Below, piece by piece: positions 1-8,607 of a stretch of 20,825 nucleotides of DNA. Made by a program: the position numbers and the translations under genes. How positions within the stretch are numbered: the stretch's first letter is position 1; the number at the start of each line of letters is the position of its first letter. Where the stretch lies: NCBI GenBank assembly GCA_964476135.1, contig CAYYYG010000018.1, positions 1 to 20,825 on the forward strand. Reading direction: 5' to 3'. Origin of the DNA: CAYYYG01 sp964476135. GTDB lineage: Bacteria; Patescibacteriota; Microgenomatia; UBA1406; GWC2-37-13. The notes beneath the pieces are model-generated. The model was given only the letters and a program-made list of their open reading frames with translations. It had not been told where the DNA came from and ran no database searches.

Positions 1-1784
1 TAACGGTATTTCGGGGCACGGCTTCGTTTGCGGCGGAGGAGGAGCTCGAAATCATCAACCCGCAAGGATCGGCGCAAACGATCACTGCCGACAACATCGT
101 TATCGCAACCGGCTCATCCCCAATAACGATCGATATAGCCGGATTACCGAAGGAAAAGCTCCATACGAACGAAACTATTTTCAACTTAAACGAAATTCCA
201 AAAATACTGGTCGTTATCGGCGCCGGACCGATTGCGTGCGAACTCGCAATCGCCTTCGCCAAGCTGGGCACAGCGGTACATATTGTTTATCGCGGTGAGG
301 GAATATTAAAAAACGAAGACCCGGAAGCACGGCAAATAATCCTCCGCGCCATGGATAAACTCGGTATAGTTTTTCACTGGAATGCGAGCGATTATTCATA
401 TGAAAACGGCGCCTTAAAATATAAAACCGACAAGCGGACTGGAGCTATTTCTGGCGCAGATGCGGTGTTGCTCGCACTCGGCAGAAAGCCGAACCTTGCG
501 GAGCTTAATTTAGATTTACTAGGCATAAAATACAACCAGTCAGGTATTTTGACTGATGGGTCTAATTTAACCAATGTTAACAATGTGTATGCAATCGGCG
601 ACGTAACGCAGTCGCCGAAATTTACGCACCTTGCAAATGCACAGGGCCGGCAAGTGGTGCAGAGCATCGCCTTCCCTTATTTGCCGGAAAGCAGCCTTTC
701 CGCTGTGCCGGCGGTAACTTTTACCACACCGGAAACCGCATCGGCAGGAATCGCGGTTTCACAGATTGAAGCGATGGATCAGCGTCTTGTCAGAAAATCC
801 GTGGTTTACCTTAAAGACACCGATCGGGGAAAAACCGACAGTATCGAAGAAGGCGCGGTAATAGTACATGCCCAAACTCTGACGGGAAAAATATTAAGAG
901 CCACGGTTGTCGCCCCGGCAGCGGGCGAAATGATACCTTATTTCATACTGGCGATTGAGAATAAGATAAGCCTCTGGAAAATATTCCGCACGATGCTTCC
1001 CTACCCGGTTTTGAGTATGGCTGGCAAAAAAATCGCCGATCAGTATGCGGCGGCAACACTCAAAAATATCAGGAAAGAATTCTCCGATTACATACTTGCA
1101 CAACTGACCCGTTTCATAAAAGTCTACGGTGTAAAAACGCTTGCGGTACTGTTTTGGCTGGGTATTCTTGTCGGGGTCCGGCTTTATATGTCGGCGAACA
1201 GTCTTGATTTTGCCGATGTTGCGCGTGCGGCGCAGACTCTTATCGTAAAGTCGCCTTACGGACCGCTTATTTATATTAGTCTGGCAATTTTCCGGCCGCT
1301 CATTTTATTCCCCGCATCGATTCTGACCATCCTCGGCGGGAGTGCTTTTGGGCTTCGCGACGGATTTATATACTCCCTAATCGGCGGCACTGCCTCGGCG
1401 GCTTTTCCATATTTTGCCGGAGTGTTTCTGGCCGGGAAACAAAAGGGAGAAGAGGGTAGCAGACTTCTAAAGTACGCCGAGTTTATAAAAAACAATCCTT
1501 TCCGCTCCACCCTTATCCTTCGCCTGCTCTATATGCCCTACGATGCTGTCAGTTTTATGGCCGGCTCGGTAAGAGCTGGTTTTGAAGGATTCATTTTCGC
1601 AACCCTTATTGGCAATCTGGCCGGTACCTTTTCGTATGTGGCAATCGGAGCTTCGGTCGAGGGAATGGGAGCCTCGGGTTTGCCCCGGATAAATCTGGCA
1701 ACATTGGCTCTTTCGGCAGCCGGAATTTTACTCGTAATCACTTTATCGCAGGTTCTGAAAAAAATGAAAGTGTTTGAAAGATAA
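1..1784 (+). CDS. FAD/NAD(P)-dependent oxidoreductase (mercuric reductase-like) fused to TVP38/VTT membrane domain, 5'-partial
   Basis: The frame is open from base 3 and runs off the left edge, leaving 593 visible residues. The flavoprotein half shows an ATGSS segment (105-119), an NAD(P)-binding GxGxxA Rossmann motif (219-236), a GRKPN segment, the FAD-contacting GD of the AIGDV motif (597-602) and the class I pyridine nucleotide-disulfide reductase dimerisation domain (about 700-1080). The N-terminal FAD motif and the redox CxxxxC would lie outside the window. From about 1131 the protein becomes a TVP38/TMEM64 (VTT, 'SNARE-associated') membrane domain with several helices, a GG...FG motif near 1335 and an RLLYMPYD segment near 1530. 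The interface motif usually written HPYPTLSE reads LPYPVLSM here (996-1019), so the catalytic His and Glu are absent. The family suggests membrane-anchored redox chemistry; substrate unknown. The family call is firm, the function is not. Confidence 0.85.
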   Translation, partial: TVFRGTASFAAEEELEIINPQGSAQTITADNIVIATGSSPITIDIAGLPKEKLHTNETIFNLNEIPKILVVIGAGPIACELAIAFAKLGTAVHIVYRGEGILKNEDPEARQIILRAMDKLGIVFHWNASDYSYENGALKYKTDKRTGAISGADAVLLALGRKPNLAELNLDLLGIKYNQSGILTDGSNLTNVNNVYAIGDVTQSPKFTHLANAQGRQVVQSIAFPYLPESSLSAVPAVTFTTPETASAGIAVSQIEAMDQRLVRKSVVYLKDTDRGKTDSIEEGAVIVHAQTLTGKILRATVVAPAAGEMIPYFILAIENKISLWKIFRTMLPYPVLSMAGKKIADQYAAATLKNIRKEFSDYILAQLTRFIKVYGVKTLAVLFWLGILVGVRLYMSANSLDFADVARAAQTLIVKSPYGPLIYISLAIFRPLILFPASILTILGGSAFGLRDGFIYSLIGGTASAAFPYFAGVFLAGKQKGEEGSRLLKYAEFIKNNPFRSTLILRLLYMPYDAVSFMAGSVRAGFEGFIFATLIGNLAGTFSYVAIGASVEGMGASGLPRINLATLALSAAGILLVITLSQVLKKMKVFER

Positions 1785-1812
1785 TTGCATTTTCTTATTT
1801 CTTCGGTATACA
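1785..1812 (+). promoter_or_regulatory. Candidate sigma70-type promoter before the glycosidase gene
   Basis: TTGCAT (1785-1790) and TATACA (1807-1812) are separated by 16 bases, directly after the stop of the preceding gene. Transcription would begin close to 1819, leaving a leader of only a few bases before ATG 1825. The elements are imperfect, and readthrough from the upstream gene is equally possible. Confidence 0.35.
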
Positions 1813-1824
1813 ATCAAGGGAGTT

Positions 1825-3033
1825 ATGGTCAGTGTACATTCCACTTATTCAAAAGCCCTTGAGCTTATTAGGGCGAATCTTACTCCTTATGGCATTGCAG
1901 CCGCTTATCCGGCGGGCACCGACGAAAAAACTACCTATGCGACCCTTTTTCCGCGCGACATCGGCGTTGCTTGTTTGGGGCTTATCGCAAGCAAGCAAGA
2001 CGATCTTATAAAGGCGGCAAAAATTTCATTGAAAAATTTAGTCGCCTCACAATCGGTAAGAGGTCAGTTTCCGCAAAACTATGAGCCGGACACCGGCATC
2101 GCCCACTGGTGGATGCCAGGCACGATCGATGGCACTCTCTGGTGGTCGATCGGTTTCCTTGAATACGTACGCCAGACCGATGATAAAAAATTTTATGAAA
2201 AATATAAAAAAAATCTCGAGCTGGCTTTTACCTGGCTCACTTTTCAGGATACGAACAACGACTACCTTCTTGAGCAGGGGGTGGCTGCCGGCTGGGACGA
2301 TGAGATGCCCCGCCATGGTACAGTTTTATATACCAACGCTCTTTGGTACTGGCTCGTAAATCTGAGGATCGCGGTCGAAAACAGAGGTGATCTTGAAGAT
2401 CTTCGCGGCCGTATTTACGAAGGGGTCAATACGCTTCTTTGGGCTCATAAATCGGACGACCGCACCCATGCGTACATTCCCAACAACCGCTACACGCAGG
2501 AAAATGTTTATGCAGCAACCATGATCGAATGGTCAAACTCACAGGCGGTTTACTTGCCCTATTATCTTGGGTACAGCGCCCACCGGGAATTCGAGATGCG
2601 CTGCGATGTTTATGGGAATATTCTGGCTTGTCTCGTTGGTTTGGCCGATGCCAAAAAAGCGCAGCTTTTTACTGACTTCGTTTTCCGCTCCGGGATAAAT
2701 CAGCCTTTTCCGGTAAAGGTACTTTATCCGCCCATTTATCCGGGCGAAACCGACTGGAGAAGTTATATGGCAAAAGGACGCCAGAATTATCCTTGGCAAT
2801 ATCACAACGGCGGAATCTGGCCATATGTGGGTGGCTTCTGGGTATGGTGGCTTAACAAATACGACAAGTCGCTTGCCCACAATGAACTCACAAGACTGGC
2901 CCAGGCCAACGAACTCAACAGTTATGAGTTCAACGAATACCTTCATGGCCAGTTCGGAACACCGATGGGAATTGCGCGCCAGAGCTGGAGTTTAACAATG
3001 TTTATTAAGGCTTATAAAGAAATTAGAGGCTAA
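1825..3033 (+). CDS. Six-hairpin glycosidase, GH100 neutral invertase-like / glycogen-debranching-like
   Basis: This 402-residue protein has no signal peptide or membrane segment, so it is probably cytoplasmic. ATG 1825 is preferred over an in-frame codon at 1774 because AAGGGAG lies five or so bases upstream and the longer start would overlap the previous gene. The (alpha/alpha)6 glycosidase family is suggested by FPRD (Asp45), TIDGTLWW (Asp102), GWDDE (158-161), YHNGGIWP (His327 region) and a C-terminal segment, EYLHGQFGTPMG then RQSWSLTMF, that parallels the EYYD...GRFIG and QTWTIAGF segments of GH100 invertases. By that analogy Asp102 and Glu371 are the likely catalytic acid and base; this is inference from motif position. 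Sucrose hydrolysis or trimming of an alpha-glucan or oligosaccharide are both possible. It converges on the next gene with two bases between stops. Confidence 0.7.
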   Translation: MVSVHSTYSKALELIRANLTPYGIAAAYPAGTDEKTTYATLFPRDIGVACLGLIASKQDDLIKAAKISLKNLVASQSVRGQFPQNYEPDTGIAHWWMPGTIDGTLWWSIGFLEYVRQTDDKKFYEKYKKNLELAFTWLTFQDTNNDYLLEQGVAAGWDDEMPRHGTVLYTNALWYWLVNLRIAVENRGDLEDLRGRIYEGVNTLLWAHKSDDRTHAYIPNNRYTQENVYAATMIEWSNSQAVYLPYYLGYSAHREFEMRCDVYGNILACLVGLADAKKAQLFTDFVFRSGINQPFPVKVLYPPIYPGETDWRSYMAKGRQNYPWQYHNGGIWPYVGGFWVWWLNKYDKSLAHNELTRLAQANELNSYEFNEYLHGQFGTPMGIARQSWSLTMFIKAYKEIRG

Positions 3034-3035
3034 TT

Positions 3036-3635
3036 TCAGGGCAAAGTCTGACGTAATGTTGTTTCTGCGCCAAAAGCAGTCGCCGCGGCAACAATAAGGA
3101 AAATGCTGATACTGTTTAAGATTAAAGACAGTACCATAAATTTATAAGTCTTCATTTTTGAAATTCCCATAAGACTTACCCCGAGCTCATCGGGTAAGGG
3201 AGAGGCGATGATGATGGCTCCGATAACCGGCATAAACCAGCCGAAATATTTGGTATGCAGCAAATGTTCGAGATGGTTACTGCCGAAATATTCAACCAGA
3301 TGCTTTATCTCGCTGATAAGCCCTTTATTGCGGACATACTGAAAAATTATCATGTCTCCGGCAACCGCGCCCAGTCCGGCAATTAGACATATTTCCAGCG
3401 GATGAAGATTTTTGGCAAGAGTTATCAGGATCGCCGCCCCGATTGTAACTGTAAAAGTTGATACGAATAATATTCCGCCGATAAATGCGCCGATGTATCC
3501 AAGATCGCCGATACTGATTAAAAAACTGCGGAACGAAGGGCTGCTCAAAAGCACCGAAGCGTAAATAAAACTTAAGACTAAATATGTCAGGTTCTTGTAA
3601 CGGTAATGCTGCCAGGCTTCTTTTATCACCTCCAT
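3036..3635 (-). CDS. Small polytopic membrane protein, VTT/DedA-like
   Basis: The 199-residue protein is largely hydrophobic, with about five or six membrane segments. A glycine-rich GYIGAFIGG start of a helix, a GAVAGD motif near the middle and a SPLPDELG segment followed by a GI-x-KM turn recall the VTT/DedA superfamily, whose members include lipid scramblases and flippases; the match is by pattern only. The start is odd: the codons directly after ATG read GGAGGTGAT, a perfect anti-16S complement lying downstream of the start instead of upstream, and a -10-like TAGAAT lies six bases before ATG. The message may therefore be leaderless. No other in-frame ATG exists nearby. It diverges from metK. 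Confidence 0.6.
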   Translation of the reverse strand: MEVIKEAWQHYRYKNLTYLVLSFIYASVLLSSPSFRSFLISIGDLGYIGAFIGGILFVSTFTVTIGAAILITLAKNLHPLEICLIAGLGAVAGDMIIFQYVRNKGLISEIKHLVEYFGSNHLEHLLHTKYFGWFMPVIGAIIIASPLPDELGVSLMGISKMKTYKFMVLSLILNSISIFLIVAAATAFGAETTLRQTLP

Positions 3636-3641
3636 AAATTT

Positions 3642-3671
3642 ATTCTATCAGTTTTATCGGGAAAGGTGTAA
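3642..3671 (-). promoter_or_regulatory. Candidate leaderless promoter for the VTT-like gene
   Basis: On the minus strand TAGAAT occupies 3647-3642, six bases ahead of the ATG at 3635, with TTACAC at 3671-3666 (18-base spacer) as a weak -35. The geometry matches the better promoters found before the fusion protein and the 94-aa genes in this window. Confidence 0.4.
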
Positions 3672-3736
3672 TTAATCATATTGCATTAACTTGCTCACAG
3701 GACTAAGATTTAACTGATTATAAATATTTATTACAC

Positions 3737-4693
3737 ATGAAATCCTATATCGCAGAATCAGTGAGCTACCTTCACCCCGATAAAATTTGCGATCAGATCT
3801 CCGATAATATAGTCGATGCTTTCCTGAAACAGGACCCGGGCGCCCGTGTCGCCGTCGAAACAGCGGGAGGTCATGGACATGTGAGCTTGTACGGCGAAAT
3901 CACCGCCGATGCCGAAGTGAATGTGATCGATGAAACAAAAAAACTTTATAAAAAATTAACAGGCGATGAGATAGCAGTCGAGAGCTACATATCACAGCAG
4001 TCGCCCGAGATCGCAACCGGTGTAAACAAAGGCGGCGCCGGCGATCAGGGTGTGATGGTGGGTTATGCCTGCCGCGAAAACGAGCTTTACCTGCCGCAGG
4101 AGATGTATTTATGCCGGAGGCTTCTTAAAGGAATAAAAACCGACGCCAAGAGCCAGGTGGTAATTCAGGGCGGGAAAATCAGGTCGGTCGTGCTTTCCGT
4201 CCAGGGCAAATCTAAGGCAGAACTGGAAGAACATATAAAAAATAAAATTAAAGTCGACGGAAAAACACATATTTACGCCAACAACACAGGCGCATTTACA
4301 ATCGGCGGCTTTGATGCCGACTCCGGCTGCACGGGACGGAAAATTGTCGTTGACGCCTATGGCCCAAGGGTGCCTGTCGGCGGCGGGGCATTTTCCGGGA
4401 AAGATGCGACAAAAGTAGATCGAAGCGCCGCTTATATGGCCCGCTGGGTGGCTCTTAAACTTCTTAAGGAAAAAGGGGCGGAAGAGGTTCTTGTGCGGAT
4501 CGGCTATGTTATTGGCGGCGATGAACCGCTTATCAAACAAGCGATAATCGACGGCCGTGAAACGACATTCGATTACGACTGCCGTCCGTATGCCATTATC
4601 GAACAGTTTGATTTGCGAAAGCCCATCTATCTGCAAACCGCCCGCGAAGGCCACTTCGGCCATATCGGCGAGTATGCGTGGGAAAAAATATGA
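3737..4693 (+). CDS. metK: S-adenosylmethionine synthetase, compact form
   Basis: The enzyme makes S-adenosylmethionine from methionine and ATP. Recognisable elements are HPDK near the N-terminus, GAGDQG (ATP-binding), DAKSQV, GCTGRK and GGGAFSGKDATKVDRSAAY, which carry the catalytic His, Lys, Arg and Asp residues of the family. At 318 residues it is about 65 shorter than the E. coli enzyme. Differences from that enzyme: the usual SVSEGHPDK reads SVSYLHPDK; the flexible active-site gate loop before GAGDQG is about five residues shorter; further deletions precede DAKSQV and follow the IGGDEP segment; and the protein stops right after the WEK motif. All main catalytic residues remain, so activity is expected. 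No Shine-Dalgarno precedes ATG 3737, only AT-rich sequence with TATAAA at 3719-3724. The stop overlaps the next start in ATGA. Confidence 0.95.
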   Translation: MKSYIAESVSYLHPDKICDQISDNIVDAFLKQDPGARVAVETAGGHGHVSLYGEITADAEVNVIDETKKLYKKLTGDEIAVESYISQQSPEIATGVNKGGAGDQGVMVGYACRENELYLPQEMYLCRRLLKGIKTDAKSQVVIQGGKIRSVVLSVQGKSKAELEEHIKNKIKVDGKTHIYANNTGAFTIGGFDADSGCTGRKIVVDAYGPRVPVGGGAFSGKDATKVDRSAAYMARWVALKLLKEKGAEEVLVRIGYVIGGDEPLIKQAIIDGRETTFDYDCRPYAIIEQFDLRKPIYLQTAREGHFGHIGEYAWEKI

Positions 4694-5337
4694 TAAAAAT
4701 ATTTCTGTCCGACTTCGACGGAACGCTGGTGACAAACGATATTCTTGATATTGTTTGCGGCATAACAGGCAAAGAAGAAGCTAGCAAAAAAATTAGTGAA
4801 GAATTTCATGCCGGAAAAAGACATGGTGTCGAAAACACAATCATTCCAAGAATCAATTTCCTCCGTAATGTGACCGGACGGCAGATTAAAAATAAACTAG
4901 ATGAAAACCCATATCTAATGGAAGGGGCAGCGGATTTATTCAAATATTTGAGACAAAAAAATATCATAAGCGTCCTTCACTCCGGCAATATCTTACCCGT
5001 ACTGGAATACTACAGAAATCTACTTGGTATCGATTACGTTCTCGGTAACCGCCCCCTTATGAATAACGACACGATACTTGGAATATCGAAATCGCAGTTT
5101 CCGACCGACAAAGACTTCAAACTGCACTGGGTAAAAAAATTACTAAATAAACTACATATCGATCCAAAAGACGCGATCGCTTTGGGCGATGCTCCCGTTG
5201 ACAGACCGATTTTCGAATTATCCGGAACAAGTATCGCAATCAACCCGAAACATGGAATAGATAAATATGCAACTTATACGGTTACTAGTCTCATGGAAAT
5301 AATACCTATTATCGAGAGATTGACACAAATTCATTAA
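4690..5337 (+). CDS. HAD-superfamily phosphatase (HAD-IB / phosphoserine phosphatase-like)
   Basis: A 215-residue soluble protein with all four HAD motifs: DFDGT at residues 8-12 (nucleophile Asp8, acid Asp10), LHSGN (motif II Ser), Lys residues in the FKLHWVKK helix (motif III) and GDAPVD (motif IV). The small alpha-helical cap after motif I fits the HAD-IB group of SerB and MtnX-like phosphatases. ATG 4690 overlaps the metK stop as ATGA, implying translational coupling; a GTG at 4678 in frame is possible but lies inside metK. The coupling to SAM synthesis makes a role in sulfur metabolite salvage (MtnX-type) or a serine/one-carbon link conceivable, but the sequence does not decide the substrate. 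It converges on the RND permease gene with three bases between stops. Confidence 0.8.
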   Translation: MIKIFLSDFDGTLVTNDILDIVCGITGKEEASKKISEEFHAGKRHGVENTIIPRINFLRNVTGRQIKNKLDENPYLMEGAADLFKYLRQKNIISVLHSGNILPVLEYYRNLLGIDYVLGNRPLMNNDTILGISKSQFPTDKDFKLHWVKKLLNKLHIDPKDAIALGDAPVDRPIFELSGTSIAINPKHGIDKYATYTVTSLMEIIPIIERLTQIH

Positions 5338-5340
5338 CGA

Positions 5341-8300
5341 TCAGTTCTTTTTCTTAAACCACGTATAGTACAAAACCGGCACGAAGAATAACATGATCGA
5401 TCCGGAGAACGATAAGCCCGCGATAATAGCTCCGCCCAATCCGCGCCAGATAGGATCGGATAGAGTAATCGGCACTAGCCCGAAGATTGTGGTAAGCGAG
5501 GTTAAAATAATCGGCTCCATACGGCTTTCGGCAGCATCGGCAATCGCCTCGATAATTTCCATGCCTTTTTTAAGGTTGCGGTTGATGCTGTCTACGATAA
5601 ACATCGCGTTGGTAACAACGATTCCAAACAAAGCAACGATCCCGATAAGCGCCGGGAATGAGAGCGGAGTCGAGGTCAATGCAAATATCGTAAATACTCC
5701 AGAGATAGCAAGCGGAATAAGAAGTAAAATAATCGCCGCCTGCCGGTAGGAGCCGAAAATCGTCACCATCGTAACCATAATAAGCAAAAACGACAATCCC
5801 ATAGCCCGCATAATCGACTGCACCGACTTGGCGTTTTCCTCATTGGCGCCGCCCGTCTGCCAGGAATAGCCTGAGGGTAGATTGAGCTTAGTATCGGCAA
5901 ACTGTTCCAGCTGCCGGTTTATATCGGAGGCTACATACCCCGGCTTCACGCTTCCGGAAACAGAAATAGTCCGCTTCCCCGCCTCGCGGGAGATGACGCT
6001 TGGGTTATATGTCAGTTCAAACCGACCGAGTGAGGAAATCGGCAGATCGCCGTTTTTTGAACCGATCGTAATTTTTGAAAGTTCTTCTGCAGTTTTCTTG
6101 CCTTCACTGGTGCGTAAAATCACCTCAGTCTCCTCCTCGCCGAAGCGGATCTTGTCGAGAGTCTGGCCGCTTAAAAATGAGCGCATGGTAAATCCTATCT
6201 GATCAATACCGACTCCCGCATCCGCCATCTTGGCGGTATCAGGAACAAATGTGAGTTTGCTTGTACTTGGCTTAACGGAAAGCTCCACGCTGGCTGTGCC
6301 GGGCGTGTTTTCGAGATATTCTTTAACTTTACCGGCGTAGACTCCAAGAGTCTGCAAATCGTCGCCGAGTAGTTTTAGCTGTATGTCTGAACCGGCTGGC
6401 GGGCCGCCGCTTAGCTCCTGAACCGTAACTTTACCCTTTTCGTAAAGAGCATATTTGTCACGCAGCTTCTCCGCGATCATTATCGAATCCTCTGTTCTAT
6501 CTTCTTTAAGAACGAGGGTGATGACGGCGGTATTTTCGCGGCTGTCGAAACCGTTTCCCGAAAATTCGCGGCCCGTTTCGACAATCAAACTCTCAATATT
6601 TTTAATCTGTCTGATTTCATTGGCAAGATCAAATACCCGGGTTCTGACGGAATCGATATTCGCCCCCGCCGGATACTCGACGTTCAAATATATCTGGTCC
6701 TGATCGGATTTTGGAAAAAATTCATTCTTAACAAGACCCAAAGGAACAAGGGCATACGAAAAAAGCGCAAATACGATAAGCACGATAAAAATATTGCGCC
6801 GTCCCGTGTGGGAACGGAGGATATTTTCTATGATCCGGCGGTAAACGCGGCTGATTCTTCGCGAGTCGACAAATCCATGATCGGCAACATTCTTCAAAAA
6901 TTTATTTTCGGCGATCAGATTTCCAACAGTCGGCAGACTTTTATACCCTGCATAAGCAGTCATAACCGCAAATGCGAGCATTATGAGAAATAACGGCGTT
7001 TTGGGAATAATCGCAAGAACGACAATTATTGCAGCCGCATAGGCAAGTATCCGGAAAAAAGTTTTGACCCGGCCCGGCACCTTAGGCTGCAGAAGCACGA
7101 TCATAAAAGGCAAAGTGACCGTCACCGAATAAAGTGTCGATGACAGCATGGTTGCGGTAACAACAATCGGAATCGATTTTATGAATTCACCGATAATGCC
7201 GGTCGACAAAAGCAACGGAAGAAAGGCCCAGATGGTAGTTATGGTCGTTGCCCAGATAGGCACGATAAAATCACGCCATACAAGCAGACCCGTTTCTTCG
7301 CCGCTGAATTTCTTCGACCGATAATAACTCGTCATCGAAGAAACAACAACGATGGTATCGTCTATAGAAGTACCAAGAGCGAGAAGAAAGGCAAACATGG
7401 AAATAAAATTTATACTCAGACCGAAAATACCCATAATCACAAGTCCTGAAAGAAATGTGAGCGGAATGGTGACCGATGCGAGAATCGCCTGGCGCACACC
7501 CAAAAAAAGCAGCAGCACAAGAAAAACAAGAAGCAGGGTTTCGAAAAAGTTACGCACGAGATCGCCAAGCTGCGTAGAAATTTCCGCACCGGCGTTAATG
7601 ACTGTATCTACCTTAAATTCCTGACCATGGGCGGCAATCTCCTGGTTGATCGCCGTCTCAACGGCGGCTGCTGCCGCATCGATGTTTATGCCAGGATTTT
7701 TGTAAACCTGAAATGTGACTGCCCTTTGCAGATTGCGGTTTGCGTTTCCGATATAAGTCCGGCTCAGATCGGGAACGGTCTTTTCCGCAACCGCCGCAAT
7801 GTCGCCCAGGCGCATCGAAGTGCTCCCTGCCGTGATGCGGATATTTCTTATGTCGTCGACCGACGCAATCTGCGAATCGATACTGACTGAAAAATTGGAG
7901 CTGTTTGCGGTAACCGCGCCACCCGGATAGGAGCTGGCCGCTGCCGATATGGCACGGGAAACGGCTTGCGCATCCAGTTTGTAGTTTTTGATTGCGGTTT
8001 CGCTTAAACTGACAGTTATTTCCTGAGTTTCATACCCCGACAGACTCACCGACTTTACTGGCGGCAAATCTTCGATCTTTTTTTTGAGCTTGTCGGCAAA
8101 ACGCATAAGCGAAGCTTCGTTTCTGCCGGAAAGAACGAATGTCCATATGGGTTCATTTTCAAAATCGACAACCGATACCTTCGGCGTCTGGGAATCCTCG
8201 GGCAAAGTAACCCCGTCAACAAGGGACTGCACCTCATCGCGCGCCTTATCGCGGTTTACGGTCGATAAAAATTCGAGCACTACGGTCGAAAAATTACTTC

Positions 8301-8607
8301 TCGATGAGGAGGTTATGCGGTCGAGTCCGTCCATACCGACAAGTACATCCTCGATGGGAGTGGTCGCAAGCTTCTCAACCTCTTCCGGTTCGGCGCCGGG
8401 CAATACGGTCGTGACGATCACAATCGGTATCTTAACCTCCGGATTTACCCGCCGCGGCAGGGTAAAAAGCGCCGTTATACCGGCGGCAAGCACCATAATG
8501 ACAAGGAGAATCACAAGACGGATATTAGTAATCCACTTGGCATGAAGAGTGTTGCGGAGAGCCGGATCGAAAATAAGCTGTGTAAGATAAGATTTATGTT
8601 CGCTCAT
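5341..8607 (-). CDS. RND efflux transporter permease (AcrB/SwrC family)
   Basis: The inner-membrane pump has 1088 residues with the duplicated RND plan: TM1 at about 29-48, a large porter loop, TM2-6, a second half starting near 600 and TM8-12 at the C-terminus. The proton-relay pair in TM4 is present (Asp416-Asp417 in the GTSIDDTIVVV segment). The TM10 lysine essential in AcrB (KNA) is replaced by Thr999 in VVTNAMFIVD, a form also seen in Gram-positive SwrC-type pumps. Between TM6 and TM7, about residues 513-556, lie two additional hydrophobic stretches not found in AcrB. ATG 8607 overlaps the fusion protein stop (ATGA) and has AAAGGG upstream, so the pair is co-translated. No outer-membrane channel gene is nearby, which fits a single-membrane cell. 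The exported substrate is unknown. Confidence 0.92.
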   Translation of the reverse strand: MSEHKSYLTQLIFDPALRNTLHAKWITNIRLVILLVIMVLAAGITALFTLPRRVNPEVKIPIVIVTTVLPGAEPEEVEKLATTPIEDVLVGMDGLDRITSSSRSNFSTVVLEFLSTVNRDKARDEVQSLVDGVTLPEDSQTPKVSVVDFENEPIWTFVLSGRNEASLMRFADKLKKKIEDLPPVKSVSLSGYETQEITVSLSETAIKNYKLDAQAVSRAISAAASSYPGGAVTANSSNFSVSIDSQIASVDDIRNIRITAGSTSMRLGDIAAVAEKTVPDLSRTYIGNANRNLQRAVTFQVYKNPGINIDAAAAAVETAINQEIAAHGQEFKVDTVINAGAEISTQLGDLVRNFFETLLLVFLVLLLFLGVRQAILASVTIPLTFLSGLVIMGIFGLSINFISMFAFLLALGTSIDDTIVVVSSMTSYYRSKKFSGEETGLLVWRDFIVPIWATTITTIWAFLPLLLSTGIIGEFIKSIPIVVTATMLSSTLYSVTVTLPFMIVLLQPKVPGRVKTFFRILAYAAAIIVVLAIIPKTPLFLIMLAFAVMTAYAGYKSLPTVGNLIAENKFLKNVADHGFVDSRRISRVYRRIIENILRSHTGRRNIFIVLIVFALFSYALVPLGLVKNEFFPKSDQDQIYLNVEYPAGANIDSVRTRVFDLANEIRQIKNIESLIVETGREFSGNGFDSRENTAVITLVLKEDRTEDSIMIAEKLRDKYALYEKGKVTVQELSGGPPAGSDIQLKLLGDDLQTLGVYAGKVKEYLENTPGTASVELSVKPSTSKLTFVPDTAKMADAGVGIDQIGFTMRSFLSGQTLDKIRFGEEETEVILRTSEGKKTAEELSKITIGSKNGDLPISSLGRFELTYNPSVISREAGKRTISVSGSVKPGYVASDINRQLEQFADTKLNLPSGYSWQTGGANEENAKSVQSIMRAMGLSFLLIMVTMVTIFGSYRQAAIILLLIPLAISGVFTIFALTSTPLSFPALIGIVALFGIVVTNAMFIVDSINRNLKKGMEIIEAIADAAESRMEPIILTSLTTIFGLVPITLSDPIWRGLGGAIIAGLSFSGSIMLFFVPVLYYTWFKKKN

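Noticed and set aside
4109..4735. A 208-codon open frame on the minus strand opposite metK
   Set aside because: It is fully antisense to a clear metK, its translation has no recognisable domain, and its composition is what the reverse of metK codons would give.
8084..8545. A 153-codon plus-strand frame opposite the RND permease
   Set aside because: Low-complexity Ser/Thr-rich translation, antisense to a well-supported gene.
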